Part shown: positions 35,683-43,995 of the stretch, piece by piece
Numbering within the stretch: the stretch's first letter is position 1
Layout: the number at the start of each line of letters is the position of its first letter
Source: CAJBVG01 sp943371425
Lineage (GTDB): Bacteria; Bacteroidota; Bacteroidia; Sphingobacteriales; Sphingobacteriaceae
Reading direction: 5' to 3'
Assembly (NCBI GenBank): GCA_943371425.1
Contig: CALRUR010000001.1
Location: 62,001 to 126,000, forward strand
DNA length: 64,000 nucleotides
Made by a program: the position numbers and the translations under genes
Notes under the pieces: model-generated
What the model saw: only the letters and a program-made list of their open reading frames with translations
What the model was told of the DNA's origin: nothing
The model's database searches: none

Positions 35683-36870
35683 TTACTTCACAATTTCAGT
35701 TACCTGACCAGCACCTACTGTTCTACCACCTTCACGGATAGCGAAACGTAAACCTTTTTCCATTGCTACCGGGTTGATTAATTTAACGTTGATTGTAACG
35801 TTATCACCTGGCATAACCATTTCTACACCTTCTGCTAACGAGATTTCTCCTGTTACGTCTGTTGTACGGAAATAGAATTGAGGACGGTATTTGTTAAAGA
35901 ATGGTGTGTGACGACCACCTTCAGCTTTTGATAATACGTAAACCTCAGCTTTGAATTCTTCGTGTGGAGTTACTGAACCTGGTTTGCAAATAACCATACC
36001 TCTGCGGATATCAGTTTTTTCAATACCACGTAACAATAAACCTACGTTATCACCTGCTTCACCTGAATCTAAGATCTTACGGAACATTTCTACCCCTGTA
36101 ACAGTTGATTTCAAGTTTTCTGCACCCATACCCAAGATATCTACTGGATCTCCAGAGTTGATGATACCTCTTTCAATACGTCCTGTTGCTACAGTACCAC
36201 GACCAGTGATCGAGAATACGTCTTCAACTGGCATTAAGAAAGGTAATTCAGTTAAACGTGGTGGAATTGGAATGTTGTTATCAACAGCATCCATTAATTC
36301 CATAATAATTTCTACCCATTTAGCATCACCGTTCAAACCACCTAAAGCTGAACCTCTGATAACTGGGATTGTATCTCCAGGGAATTCGTAGAATGATAAT
36401 AATTCACGAATTTCCATCTCTACTAAGTCTAATAATTCTGGATCGTCAACCATATCCACTTTGTTCATGAATACCACTAATGCTGGTACACCTACTTGGC
36501 GTGCTAACAAGATGTGCTCACGAGTTTGTGGCATTGGTCCGTCTGTTGCAGCAACTACTAAGATTGCTCCGTCCATTTGGGCAGCACCCGTAACCATGTT
36601 CTTTACATAATCCGCGTGACCTGGACAGTCAACGTGTGCGTAGTGACGGTTAGCCGTCGAATACTCAACGTGAGCTGTGTTAATTGTAATACCTCTCTCT
36701 TTTTCTTCAGGAGCTGAATCGATCGAGTCAAATGAACGTGCTTCTGATAAACCTTTATCAGCTAATACTTTCGTGATAGCTGCTGTTAATGTGGTTTTAC
36801 CGTGGTCAACGTGACCGATAGTTCCAATATTTAAGTGTGGTTTACTGCGGTCAAATTTTTCTTTAGCCAT
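35683..36870 (-). CDS. tuf: elongation factor Tu
   Basis: The 395-residue protein has all GTP-binding motifs: GHVDHGKT at 19-26, DCPGHADY, and NKVD in VVFMNKVDMVD. Domains 2 and 3 follow (GTVATGRIERG, FYFRTTDVTGEI). It delivers aminoacyl-tRNA to the ribosome. The gene sits directly downstream of four tRNA genes and is probably cotranscribed with them. There is no SD sequence before the ATG, as is usual in this phylum. Confidence 0.99.
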   Translation of the reverse strand: MAKEKFDRSKPHLNIGTIGHVDHGKTTLTAAITKVLADKGLSEARSFDSIDSAPEEKERGITINTAHVEYSTANRHYAHVDCPGHADYVKNMVTGAAQMDGAILVVAATDGPMPQTREHILLARQVGVPALVVFMNKVDMVDDPELLDLVEMEIRELLSFYEFPGDTIPVIRGSALGGLNGDAKWVEIIMELMDAVDNNIPIPPRLTELPFLMPVEDVFSITGRGTVATGRIERGIINSGDPVDILGMGAENLKSTVTGVEMFRKILDSGEAGDNVGLLLRGIEKTDIRRGMVICKPGSVTPHEEFKAEVYVLSKAEGGRHTPFFNKYRPQFYFRTTDVTGEISLAEGVEMVMPGDNVTINVKLINPVAMEKGLRFAIREGGRTVGAGQVTEIVK

Positions 36871-36933
36871 GTTTTTACTTATTTATTGATTGATTTATAT
36901 TTTGTTTAAAATTAATTACTATACTAACAATCG

Positions 36934-37005
36934 AGCCAATGAGGGGAATTGAACCCCTGACCCCTTCCTTACCAAGGAAGTACTCTACCCCTGAGCTACA
37001 TCGGC
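36934..37005 (-). tRNA. tRNA-Thr (GGT)
   Basis: The acceptor GCCGATG/CATTGGC includes one G-U pair. The anticodon loop CTTGGTAAG has anticodon GGT. D-arm TAGCTCAGGGGTAGA and T-loop GTTCAATTC are intact. Confidence 0.95.
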
Positions 37006-37141
37006 TTAAACCAACACACAAACCCAAGACTTTCGCCCCGGGATTCCCGAATTCAAATAATAGTACCTATTATTCTCTATCGTATGCTAGCGTTTTCCTT
37101 CCCACTTAACCTTCTTTTCAATCTAGCTCAATATTTTATCG

Positions 37142-37214
37142 AGCGGGAGACGAGGCTCGAACCCGCGACCTACAGCTTGGAAGGCTGTCGCTCTACCAAC
37201 TGAGCTACTCCCGC
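37142..37214 (-). tRNA. tRNA-Gly (TCC)
   Basis: Acceptor GCGGGAG/CTCCCGC, anticodon loop CTTCCAA with anticodon TCC, T-loop GTTCGAGCC. Complete cloverleaf. Confidence 0.95.
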
Positions 37215-37226
37215 ATTATTATTTTG

Positions 37227-37307
37227 TGGGGAGAGAAGGATTCGAACCTTCGAAACCGAAGTAACGGATTTACAGTCCGTCCCATTTGACCGCTCTGGAA
37301 CCTCCCC
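37227..37307 (-). tRNA. tRNA-Tyr (GTA)
   Basis: Acceptor GGGGAGG/TCTCCCC, anticodon loop ACTGTAAAT with anticodon GTA. The long variable arm (81 nt total) is as expected for tRNA-Tyr. Confidence 0.95.
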
Positions 37308-37316
37308 AACGTTATG

Positions 37317-37389
<73 letters not shown>

Positions 37390-37449
37390 TTATCTTTAAT
37401 TTTTCCCTTCTTTCAAAGAACTATTTCACTTACTTTTTCAAAGGGACTG

Positions 37450-37479
37450 CAAATGTACGAATTTTATTATTCCGTCAAA
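37450..37479 (-). promoter_or_regulatory. promoter of the tRNA-tuf operon
   Basis: On the minus strand a -33 TTTG is followed by 18 nt and the -7 TACATTTG, then GCAGTCCCTTTGAAA. This fits the Bacteroidota consensus TTTG-N19-TAnnTTTG. The same start-region sequence follows the rpsT promoter. Confidence 0.75.
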
Positions 37480-37628
37480 ATCTATTTTAAAATAATTTTT
37501 ATACCCCCCTTTATATGCATAATCGCCCCTCCACATACCTTAAACCTCATTATTGGGCTAACTTTTTAAAAATCAAACTAATATAGTTAGTGTAAGACCC
37601 CACTCAGCATAATACATAACAAAAAAAA

Positions 37629-37761
37629 AGTATTAAGAATTAAGTATTAAGAACAGCAAGTCCTTCTCAATACTTAATACTCAATACTCAATACTAATTT
37701 CTAAATACTAAATTCTAAATTCTAATCTCTAAATACTAAAGACTAGTGACTAGTGACTAGT
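37629..37761. repeat. TAAGTATTAAGAA / ACTAGTG word array after hpf
   Basis: The region of about 370 bp between the first tRNA and hpf holds the promoter and this array. One arm is AGTATTAAGAATTAAG; the opposed arm is TCAATACTTAATACTCAATA. TCTAAAT words and then GACTAGTGACTAGT words run to the hpf TAG stop. I see no gene here. Confidence 0.8.
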
Positions 37762-38101
37762 CAGCCATTTCATCCAAAAACAATTCTTCTTTGTTTAAGG
37801 ATACTTCGCTACTCTTCCCTTTATATTTTTGTAATTGTTTTTGTATCGACTCAAATGCATAATCGGCTGCCTCTTCAAAACTTTTGCAGTTCTCTTTTGC
37901 AAATAATACCGTGCCCGGTATCATCACCTTTACCTCCAACACCTTGTTCTTCATGTCTTCTGAAGATTTGTCTAATTTCAAAATAACTTCAGCACTAATA
38001 ATTTTGTCGTAAAAAGTGTCGGTTTTATCCGCTTTTTTTTGAATAAAATCTAACAATTTTTGATCTGCTGTGAAATGCACTGACTGAACTCTAATTTTCA
38101 T
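37757..38101 (-). CDS. hpf: ribosome hibernation-promoting factor, short form
   Basis: The 114-residue protein has the S30AE/HPF fold pattern: MKIRVQSVHFTADQKLLDFI, KIISAEVILKLDKSSEDMKN and NCKSFEEAADYAFESIQKQL. It binds the decoding region of resting ribosomes. The C-terminal dimerisation domain of long HPF is absent. It follows xerC after 16 bp and rpsU before that, an order typical of Bacteroidota. Confidence 0.95.
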   Translation of the reverse strand: MKIRVQSVHFTADQKLLDFIQKKADKTDTFYDKIISAEVILKLDKSSEDMKNKVLEVKVMIPGTVLFAKENCKSFEEAADYAFESIQKQLQKYKGKSSEVSLNKEELFLDEMAD

Positions 38102-38117
38102 AAATTGTTCTCCTTTC

Positions 38118-38996
38118 TTAACCCTTTGGATGGGCTTGTTTGTAAATATTTTTTAACTTCTCAATCGAATTGTGCGTGTATACTTGAGTAGCCGCTAAAC
38201 TCGAATGGCCTAAAATCTCTTTAATAGCATTTAAATCTGCTCCATTATTAAGCATATGTGTAGCAAAGGTATGACGTAATACATGTGGACTTTTTTTCTG
38301 GAGGGTAGTAACTTTTGACAGTTCAGATTTTACTAACCTATACACGTATTTTGAATTTAAAGCTTCGCCAGTATCTTTACAAAAATAAGTTTCACTTTCT
38401 AAAAGCAAGTTAGTTTTTAATGATGAATAATTCAACATTAAATCAATTAAATGTTCGGAAATAGGAATGATTCTTTCTTTGTTCCTTTTACCCAACACTT
38501 TTACTTGTAATCCGCCAGCATTTACATCTTTGGTTCGTAAGGTTATTAATTCTGAAATACGCATTCCTGTAGCATAAAACAGTTCAATTACCAAGCGGTT
38601 GCGAACACCTTCAAATGAATCGTCAAAATCAATTTCATTCAATAACACATCCATGTGCCGCTCCTCCACAAATTGTGGTAATCGTTTTGGCACCTTCGGA
38701 CTAATTATTTTTAACATCGGCGATTGTGAAATTTCACCTTGTCTTTGTAAAAAACGATAGTATGATTTTAAACTAGAAATTTTGCGATTAATGCTTTTAC
38801 TTTTCATACCCGAATCCATTAATTGAACGATCCATGAACGGATAAAAGTATGCGGAACCTGACTTAAATCTTCAAGTTCAAATTGGGTTAGTATATATTC
38901 TGAATAGGCCTCTAAATCTGCTCTGTAGGCAGTGAGTGTATGCGGGGAGAATCGCTTCTCGTATTGGAGGTACCTGAAAAAAGACTCGTTTACCAT
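38118..38996 (-). CDS. xerC: XerC/D-type tyrosine recombinase
   Basis: The protein is 292 residues from ATG 38996; the frame extends one TTG codon further. An N-terminal core-binding (SAM-like) domain (FFRYLQYEKRFSPHTLTAYR) is followed by the catalytic domain, with the Arg of ATGMRISELI, the Lys of VLGKRNKERI, HVLRHTFATHML, LGHSSLAAT and the Tyr of TQVYTH. All catalytic residues are present. It resolves chromosome dimers at dif. Its place between rpsU and hpf marks it as a core gene, not a phage integrase. Confidence 0.94.
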   Translation of the reverse strand: MVNESFFRYLQYEKRFSPHTLTAYRADLEAYSEYILTQFELEDLSQVPHTFIRSWIVQLMDSGMKSKSINRKISSLKSYYRFLQRQGEISQSPMLKIISPKVPKRLPQFVEERHMDVLLNEIDFDDSFEGVRNRLVIELFYATGMRISELITLRTKDVNAGGLQVKVLGKRNKERIIPISEHLIDLMLNYSSLKTNLLLESETYFCKDTGEALNSKYVYRLVKSELSKVTTLQKKSPHVLRHTFATHMLNNGADLNAIKEILGHSSLAATQVYTHNSIEKLKNIYKQAHPKG

Positions 38997-39060
38997 CAAA
39001 AAAAAAGTTGTACCTGATAATTAAATCAAGATACAACTCTTTTATATAGAAAACAAGAAA

Positions 39061-39249
39061 TTAAATTTCTCCGTTTAGTCCTTGCTTGTAAATAGCTCTT
39101 TTTACTACAGTTCTGCGAGTAATAGATCTTTTTTCATATGCTTGACGGCTACGTAGTTCGCGAAGAACTCCAGTTTTTTCAAACTTCTTCTTAAAACGTT
39201 TTAACGCCTTATCAATTGATTCGTTTTCTTTAATGTTGATAATGATCAT
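39061..39249 (-). CDS. rpsU: 30S ribosomal protein bS21
   Basis: The protein is 62 residues from ATG 39249 (MIIINIKENESIDKALKRFK). The frame runs 22 codons further up, but that would overlap the promoter. It has the basic bS21 pattern KKFEKTGVLRELRSRQAYEK. In Bacteroidota ribosomes bS21 helps to hide the anti-Shine-Dalgarno sequence. Eight bases before this ATG is GAGGT, a real SD-like sequence, unlike most genes here. See the finding on autoregulation. Confidence 0.95.
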   Translation of the reverse strand: MIIINIKENESIDKALKRFKKKFEKTGVLRELRSRQAYEKRSITRRTVVKRAIYKQGLNGEI

Positions 39250-39257
39250 ATGGTATA

Positions 39258-39262
39258 CCTCA
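39258..39262 (-). promoter_or_regulatory. Shine-Dalgarno-like GAGGT of rpsU
   Basis: On the minus strand GAGGT ends seven bases before the ATG (TTGAGGTATACCATATG). It pairs with the conserved anti-SD core. It stands out because tuf, rplL and rpoB in this window have no such sequence. Confidence 0.7.
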
Positions 39263-39285
39263 ATTCTCCATCTAAGGATGGGCTG

Positions 39286-39316
39286 CAAATGTACGATAAA
39301 TGTGCAAATATGCAAA
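39286..39316 (-). promoter_or_regulatory. rpsU promoter
   Basis: On the minus strand TTTG, 19 nt, then TACATTTG, followed by GCAGCCC. It is an excellent match to the Bacteroidota consensus and lies about 37 nt upstream of the rpsU start. Confidence 0.75.
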
Positions 39317-39325
39317 TGCCTTTTT

Positions 39326-39364
39326 CAATTAGCTAATTAGATAATTAGCTAATTAGCTAATTAT
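39326..39364. repeat. AATTAGCT word array
   Basis: About five AATTAGCT/AATTAGAT words between the acyl-CoA dehydrogenase stop and the rpsU promoter. The TAA stop of the dehydrogenase lies at the array edge (AGATAATTAGC). Confidence 0.8.
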
Positions 39365-40533
39365 CTTAAAACGTCTCTGGCAATTACCAATTTTTGAATC
39401 TCCGAAGTACCTTCTCCTATGGTACATAACTTAGAATCGCGGTAGAATTTCTCTACTGGGAAGTCTTTCGTATAACCATATCCGCCAAATATCTGAACCG
39501 CTTCGTTAGATGCCCAAACACATACTTCTGATGCATAATATTTAGCCATAGCCGACTCTTTCGTCATTCGCTTGCCTTTATTTTTCATATCGGCAGCTTG
39601 TAATATTAACAATTCTGATGCTTCAATTTTGGTAGCCATGTCTGCTAATTTAAAAGCAATTGCCTGGAAATTAGATATTGGTTGTCCAAATTGATGCCTT
39701 TCTTTTGAATAGGCTAAAGCAGCTTCATAAGCTCCTTTTGCAATACCTAATGATAAGGCAGCTATAGAAATTCTACCTCCATCTAAAATTTGCATAGCTT
39801 GGCGGAACCCTTGGCCCACTTCGCCCAACATATTTTCTTTAGGAACTCTGCAATTATCGAAAATCATTTCTGTAGTTTCCGATGCTCTCATACCTAATTT
39901 ATTTTCTTTTTTACCAGCTGTAAAGCCTGGAGTACCTCTTTCTACTACAATTGCCGAAATTCCATTAGAATCGCCAATTTCTCCTGTTCTTACCATCACC
40001 ACCGCCACATCGCCAGATTTACCATGTGTAATCCAGTTTTTTGCACCATTAATAACGTAATGATCTCCGTCTAAAACCGCGGTAGTAGTCATTCTCATGG
40101 CATCCGAGCCGGTATTTGCTTCTGTTAAACCCCAAGCACCTATCCACTCACCAGTAGCTAATTTAGTTAACCATTTTTGCTTTTGAGCTTCGTTACCGAA
40201 GTACATGATATGTCCTGTACATAATGAGTTATGAGCAGCCATAGATAAGCCTACTGAGCTACATACTTTAGAAATTTCTACAATTGCAGCAACATATTCA
40301 AAATAACCTAAACCTGCACCTCCATATTCTGTTGGTACCAACACCCCTAATAGACCTAATTCACCCATTTTTTTCATGGTTTCTACCGGGAAAGTTTGTG
40401 CTTCATCCCACTCCATAAAATGTGGGCGAATGTGTTTGTCGGCAAAATCTTTTGCCATATCCGCTACCATTTTCACGCTTTCACTTTGCGACATGTCGAA
40501 AGTTCCTGCCAATTCGTTTGTTGTATTTGCCAT
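39361..40533 (-). CDS. acyl-CoA dehydrogenase
   Basis: The 390-residue protein has the normal ACAD length and fold: an N-terminal helical domain (MAKDFADKHIRPHFMEWDEA), the FAD/substrate motif WGLTEANTGSDAMRMTTTA, and the C-terminal domain with FGGYGYTKDFPVEKFYRDSK and IGEGTSEIQKLVIARDV. The catalytic Glu sits in GEGTSEIQ, as in short- and branched-chain enzymes. It oxidises acyl-CoA to enoyl-CoA in beta-oxidation or branched amino-acid breakdown; the chain length is not readable. The gene lies six bases downstream of apt. Confidence 0.95.
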   Translation of the reverse strand: MANTTNELAGTFDMSQSESVKMVADMAKDFADKHIRPHFMEWDEAQTFPVETMKKMGELGLLGVLVPTEYGGAGLGYFEYVAAIVEISKVCSSVGLSMAAHNSLCTGHIMYFGNEAQKQKWLTKLATGEWIGAWGLTEANTGSDAMRMTTTAVLDGDHYVINGAKNWITHGKSGDVAVVMVRTGEIGDSNGISAIVVERGTPGFTAGKKENKLGMRASETTEMIFDNCRVPKENMLGEVGQGFRQAMQILDGGRISIAALSLGIAKGAYEAALAYSKERHQFGQPISNFQAIAFKLADMATKIEASELLILQAADMKNKGKRMTKESAMAKYYASEVCVWASNEAVQIFGGYGYTKDFPVEKFYRDSKLCTIGEGTSEIQKLVIARDVLR

Positions 40534-40538
40534 AGTGT

Positions 40539-41066
40539 TTAATAGTTCGCTAAAGTAATAATATTTGATGAATAGCCTCTCAACTTTTCTTCGGCACCTA
40601 AAAAATCTAAGCCTATTATAAATGAAAAGCCCACCAAATTACCCTCCGAGAGTTTAACAAGCTCTGCACTGGCCATTACGGTACCTCCGGTGGCTAACAA
40701 ATCGTCGTGTATAACCACCCGCTTTCCAGCCGCAATGGCATCCTTATGGATTTCTATACTAGCTGTTCCATATTCTAAATCGTATTCAATCGAATAACAA
40801 TCTGCAGGCAGCTTTCCCTTTTTTCTAATTGGCACAAAAGGAATACCCATTTCTTGCGCAATTAACATCCCAAATAAAAATCCTCTACTTTCTACCCCAA
40901 CAATAATATCTGGTTTTAGTTCTGCTAAGCGCAAGGAAAATTCTTTAGTAATTTCTTTGCATAATTCCACTTCTTGTAAAATCGGTGTAATGTCTTTAAA
41001 CATAATTCCCTCTTTCGGAAAATCAGGAACGTTTCGAACTATCTTTTTTATTTTATCACTAATCAT
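40539..41066 (-). CDS. apt: adenine phosphoribosyltransferase
   Basis: The 175-residue protein contains IRNVPDFPKEGIMFKDITPI-type sequence at its N-terminus and the PRPP-binding motif VVIHDDLLATGGTVMA. It salvages adenine to AMP. Its start overlaps the end of the upstream HhH gene by eight bases, so they are probably translationally coupled. Confidence 0.97.
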   Translation of the reverse strand: MISDKIKKIVRNVPDFPKEGIMFKDITPILQEVELCKEITKEFSLRLAELKPDIIVGVESRGFLFGMLIAQEMGIPFVPIRKKGKLPADCYSIEYDLEYGTASIEIHKDAIAAGKRVVIHDDLLATGGTVMASAELVKLSEGNLVGFSFIIGLDFLGAEEKLRGYSSNIITLANY

Positions 41067-41949
41067 CGCTTATGCTTATATAAGGTTCAATTTTAGCGAA
41101 AATTTCTTCATTCATCACATGTATTTTTAATAAATCTCTTACAGTTACATAATCTCCATGTTGAGTCCTGTAATTAATAATTAATTTGGCAAGCTTATAT
41201 CCAATATAGGGGTGCGAACCCAATGTCTTTAAATCAGCTTTATTAATATTGATATGCTTTTGCGAATTTTGTTCAATAATAGTATTGGCTATAAGTATTT
41301 CATAAGTATTAGAATCCATTCCCCATACTTCTTTTAATTGTTCCTTATTTATATAGCCTCCCAGGCGTTCTTTGTACCTAAGTACTCTGCTCGCGGTAGC
41401 AAAGCTTATTCCCTTTAGTAAATCTAATTCGCTAGTATCGGCAGTATTAATATTTATATTGATGTTGGGCTTTTCAATATTTGTGTGAGTTGGATTTACA
41501 TTAAAATATTTTTTTGATGGATAAAAATGTAGAATCTTTTTGAGAATGTTTTTTGAAGCGGAATCTACTCCCGATAATTTTTCGAGATCTTCTATTGTAT
41601 AAATTTTTAATCCATTTTCTCTTAATGAAATTATTTTTACGGCAGCATCTTTTGCAATTCCTCTTTTTAATAATTCATCAGTAGTTACATAATTAAAAAA
41701 TAATTTCTTTTTATAGAAAGAGTTTTGTTTACGGTTTGTAAATTGCTCTCGGAGCTTCGCTTCATCACTTTTTTTTAACTCTTCATTAACAATTATTTTA
41801 TATGAATAATTATTTTGAAAATTGAAAAAATTAGACTGAATAACTTGAATACATAAAAGGATAAGCCATAGTATAAACAATACCCAAATGGCTCTTCTTT
41901 CCTTCTTTGGAAAGGCAAAATATTCCCTCAACACTTTCTTCCACATCAC
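41059..41949 (-). CDS. membrane-anchored helix-hairpin-helix (ComEA-like) protein
   Basis: The 296-residue protein has a membrane segment near the N-terminus (RRAIWVLFILWLILLCIQVI). It then has three HhH-type units: ELLKRGIAKDAAVKIISLRE, INTADTSELDLLKGISFATA and INKADLKTLGSHPYIGYKLA. ComEA-like HhH repeats bind DNA; in Bacteroidota they are often annotated as competence-like, without proof. It starts a probable operon with apt and the dehydrogenase and is divergent from the acyltransferase gene. Confidence 0.85.
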   Translation of the reverse strand: MMWKKVLREYFAFPKKERRAIWVLFILWLILLCIQVIQSNFFNFQNNYSYKIIVNEELKKSDEAKLREQFTNRKQNSFYKKKLFFNYVTTDELLKRGIAKDAAVKIISLRENGLKIYTIEDLEKLSGVDSASKNILKKILHFYPSKKYFNVNPTHTNIEKPNINININTADTSELDLLKGISFATASRVLRYKERLGGYINKEQLKEVWGMDSNTYEILIANTIIEQNSQKHININKADLKTLGSHPYIGYKLAKLIINYRTQHGDYVTVRDLLKIHVMNEEIFAKIEPYISISDD

Positions 41950-42032
41950 AATAAATAATTTTGTTACAATATAGGTAAAAATGTTTTTTATGTGTTAACT
42001 TTAAATGCATTTAATGATAAATATTTTTCACA

Positions 42033-43772
42033 TTGGAAATAATTAGTAAAAAAGAATTTGAATCGGCTACCAAGCTAGATAAGCTAATGTTGCCAGGTTT
42101 AGCTAATTTATTAATGGAGGTAATGAAAATTAACGACGTTAATAAATTATACTCAAAATTCCACGAGCAAAACGGACTAGATTTCGTAGACAGTGTTTTA
42201 GATACCTTGGGGATAAAAATAGAAATCGATGAAAAGGAAATTAATAACATTCCTAAAGATGGTGCATTTATAGCCATCGCCAATCACCCATACGGAGGAG
42301 TTGAAGGATTAATATTATTAAAAATATTATCGAAACAGAGGCCAGATATAAAAATTATGGCCAATTTCATATTGAAAAAAATACCTAATCTTTCTGAATA
42401 TTTTATTGCTGTAAACCCATTCGAAAATGTAAAGAATGCTTCGAGTATTTCGGGTATAAAAACCACCTTAGAAAGTTTACAACAAGGAATACCTATTGGC
42501 ATATTTCCTGCTGGCGAAGTTTCGGCATACAATACCAAAAGCCAAAAGGTAATGGATAAACAATGGAATCCGGTAGTGGGCAAAATAATTAGCAAAGCCA
42601 GCGTTCCTGTTTTGCCTGTTTATTTCCATGGCAACAATGGATTATTATTTAATTTATTAGGCTTAATTCATCCTACTTTACGCACCGCTCGTTTACCTTA
42701 TGAGTTATTCAATAAAAAAGGATTTACAATTAAAATGCGTATCGGTAAACCAATATTGAACGAAGAAATAAAAACCCTCTCTTCACAAAATCAGGTTTTA
42801 CCTTATTTACGTGCCAGAACTTATGCATTAGGCTCGGGCATTGAAGTAAAAAAGTTTTTCAACACAAAATTATTCAGCATAAAATCTAAGCCAGATAAAA
42901 TTGTAGAAGAAACTCCGCTCGATAAAATTTTAAAAGAAATAGAAAGCGTAGCCGATAAAAAAATAATGTCGGAAAAAAATTACGACGTATATTTATCTGG
43001 AGCCTTTAGCATCCCGAACATTGTAAATGAAATTGGCCGTTTGCGTGAAATTACTTTTAGAGAAGTAGGCGAAGGTACCAATAATAAAATAGATTTAGAT
43101 GAATATGATTTATACTATAGTCATTTATTTATTTGGGACCGAGAGGCACAAAAATTAGTAGGCGCCTACAGAGTGGGCAAAGGCGATGAAATTTTTTATC
43201 GTTATGGCTCCAAAGGTTTTTACATTACCAATTTGTTTAAAGTAAAAGCAGGCTTCCATCCTATTATGAAAGCTGGTTTAGAACTAGGGCGTTCATTTGT
43301 AAGAAAAGAATATCAACAAAAAGCATTACCACTCTTTTTATTATGGAAAGGCTTATTGATGTTTATCAAACAGAATCCAGAATACAGGTATATGTTTGGG
43401 CCCGTTAGCATCAGCAATAATTTTTCTAAACTTTCTAAAAATTTAATTATTGAGTTTATCAATAATAATTGTTTCGACCATCAATTAGCAAAAACAATTG
43501 AGCCTCGCAAAAAATTCAATGTTAGTTTACCCGAAATAGATTCGCAAGTTTTATTAAACAATAAAGCAACTATCAAATCTCTCGATAGTTTAATTTCTGA
43601 AATAGAAATAGACCACAATAAAGTTCCTGTATTACTTCGCCAATACATTCAACTCAATGCAAAAATTATTGGCTTCAATGTTGATCCAAAATTTAACGAT
43701 GCCATCGATGGCTTCTTAGTACTCGACATTAAGAATGTTCCGGAAGATACGTTTAAGATGCTCGGGAAATAG
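42033..43772 (+). CDS. two-domain acyltransferase, OlsF-like (PlsC + GNAT/hemolysin-type)
   Basis: The 579-residue protein has an N-terminal lysophospholipid acyltransferase-like domain (about 80-270: IANHPYGGVEGLILLKILSK, FPAGEVSAYNTKSQ). Its C-terminal domain (about 305-500) resembles OlsB/GNAT-type N-acyltransferases (EIGRLREITFREVGEGTNNK, KLVGAYRVGKGDEIFYRYGS). This order is that of OlsF, which makes ornithine lipids by itself in Flavobacterium and Serratia; glycine-lipid enzymes have related parts. The product here is inference. It starts with TTG at 42033, since an in-frame stop at 42018 excludes an upstream ATG. The TAG stop is followed by a word array. Confidence 0.85.
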   Translation: MEIISKKEFESATKLDKLMLPGLANLLMEVMKINDVNKLYSKFHEQNGLDFVDSVLDTLGIKIEIDEKEINNIPKDGAFIAIANHPYGGVEGLILLKILSKQRPDIKIMANFILKKIPNLSEYFIAVNPFENVKNASSISGIKTTLESLQQGIPIGIFPAGEVSAYNTKSQKVMDKQWNPVVGKIISKASVPVLPVYFHGNNGLLFNLLGLIHPTLRTARLPYELFNKKGFTIKMRIGKPILNEEIKTLSSQNQVLPYLRARTYALGSGIEVKKFFNTKLFSIKSKPDKIVEETPLDKILKEIESVADKKIMSEKNYDVYLSGAFSIPNIVNEIGRLREITFREVGEGTNNKIDLDEYDLYYSHLFIWDREAQKLVGAYRVGKGDEIFYRYGSKGFYITNLFKVKAGFHPIMKAGLELGRSFVRKEYQQKALPLFLLWKGLLMFIKQNPEYRYMFGPVSISNNFSKLSKNLIIEFINNNCFDHQLAKTIEPRKKFNVSLPEIDSQVLLNNKATIKSLDSLISEIEIDHNKVPVLLRQYIQLNAKIIGFNVDPKFNDAIDGFLVLDIKNVPEDTFKMLGK

Positions 43773-43889
43773 CTTGAGTATAGAGTAGCGGGTATAGAGT
43801 ATCGAGTATCAAGTAAGCAAAACCTTTGCTATACTCGCTACCCACTACTCTATACCCGCTACTCATTTCTCAATACTCAATACCCTAAA
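43770..43889. repeat. GAGTATAGAGTAGC / GCTACTCTATACTC bipartite word array
   Basis: The left arm (43774-43815: TTGAGTATAGAGTAGCGGGT...) begins at the OlsF-like gene's stop. After the loop GCAAAACCTTTGC the right arm (43832-43886) carries the complementary words. It forms a potential hairpin of about 45 bp with mismatches between convergent genes. This is the cleanest bipartite case in the window. Confidence 0.85.
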
Positions 43890-43895
43890 AAAGAA

Positions 43896-43915
43896 AAGCC
43901 CCCTTGCGGAGGCTT
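43896..43915 (-). terminator. intrinsic terminator for the beta-helix lipoprotein gene
   Basis: AAGCCTCC-GCAA-GGGGGCTT on the minus strand is followed by TTCTTTTTTAGGG. It is about 80 bp past the stop of the 43996 gene. Confidence 0.75.
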
Positions 43916-43995
43916 CCTTAAAACAATTTACTTAGATCAAATTATTATTTAAGTATCTTAAAAAATTCTAAATTCTAATATCAAAAGACAAAAGA

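Noticed and set aside
38118..38996. Phage or integrative-element integrase
   Set aside because: It sits between rpsU and hpf in the core Bacteroidota order and has XerC features. No phage genes or att repeats flank it.
39258..39262. GAGGT before rpsU as chance
   Set aside because: Not fully excluded, since five bases can occur by chance. I kept it because position and the known bS21 link agree.
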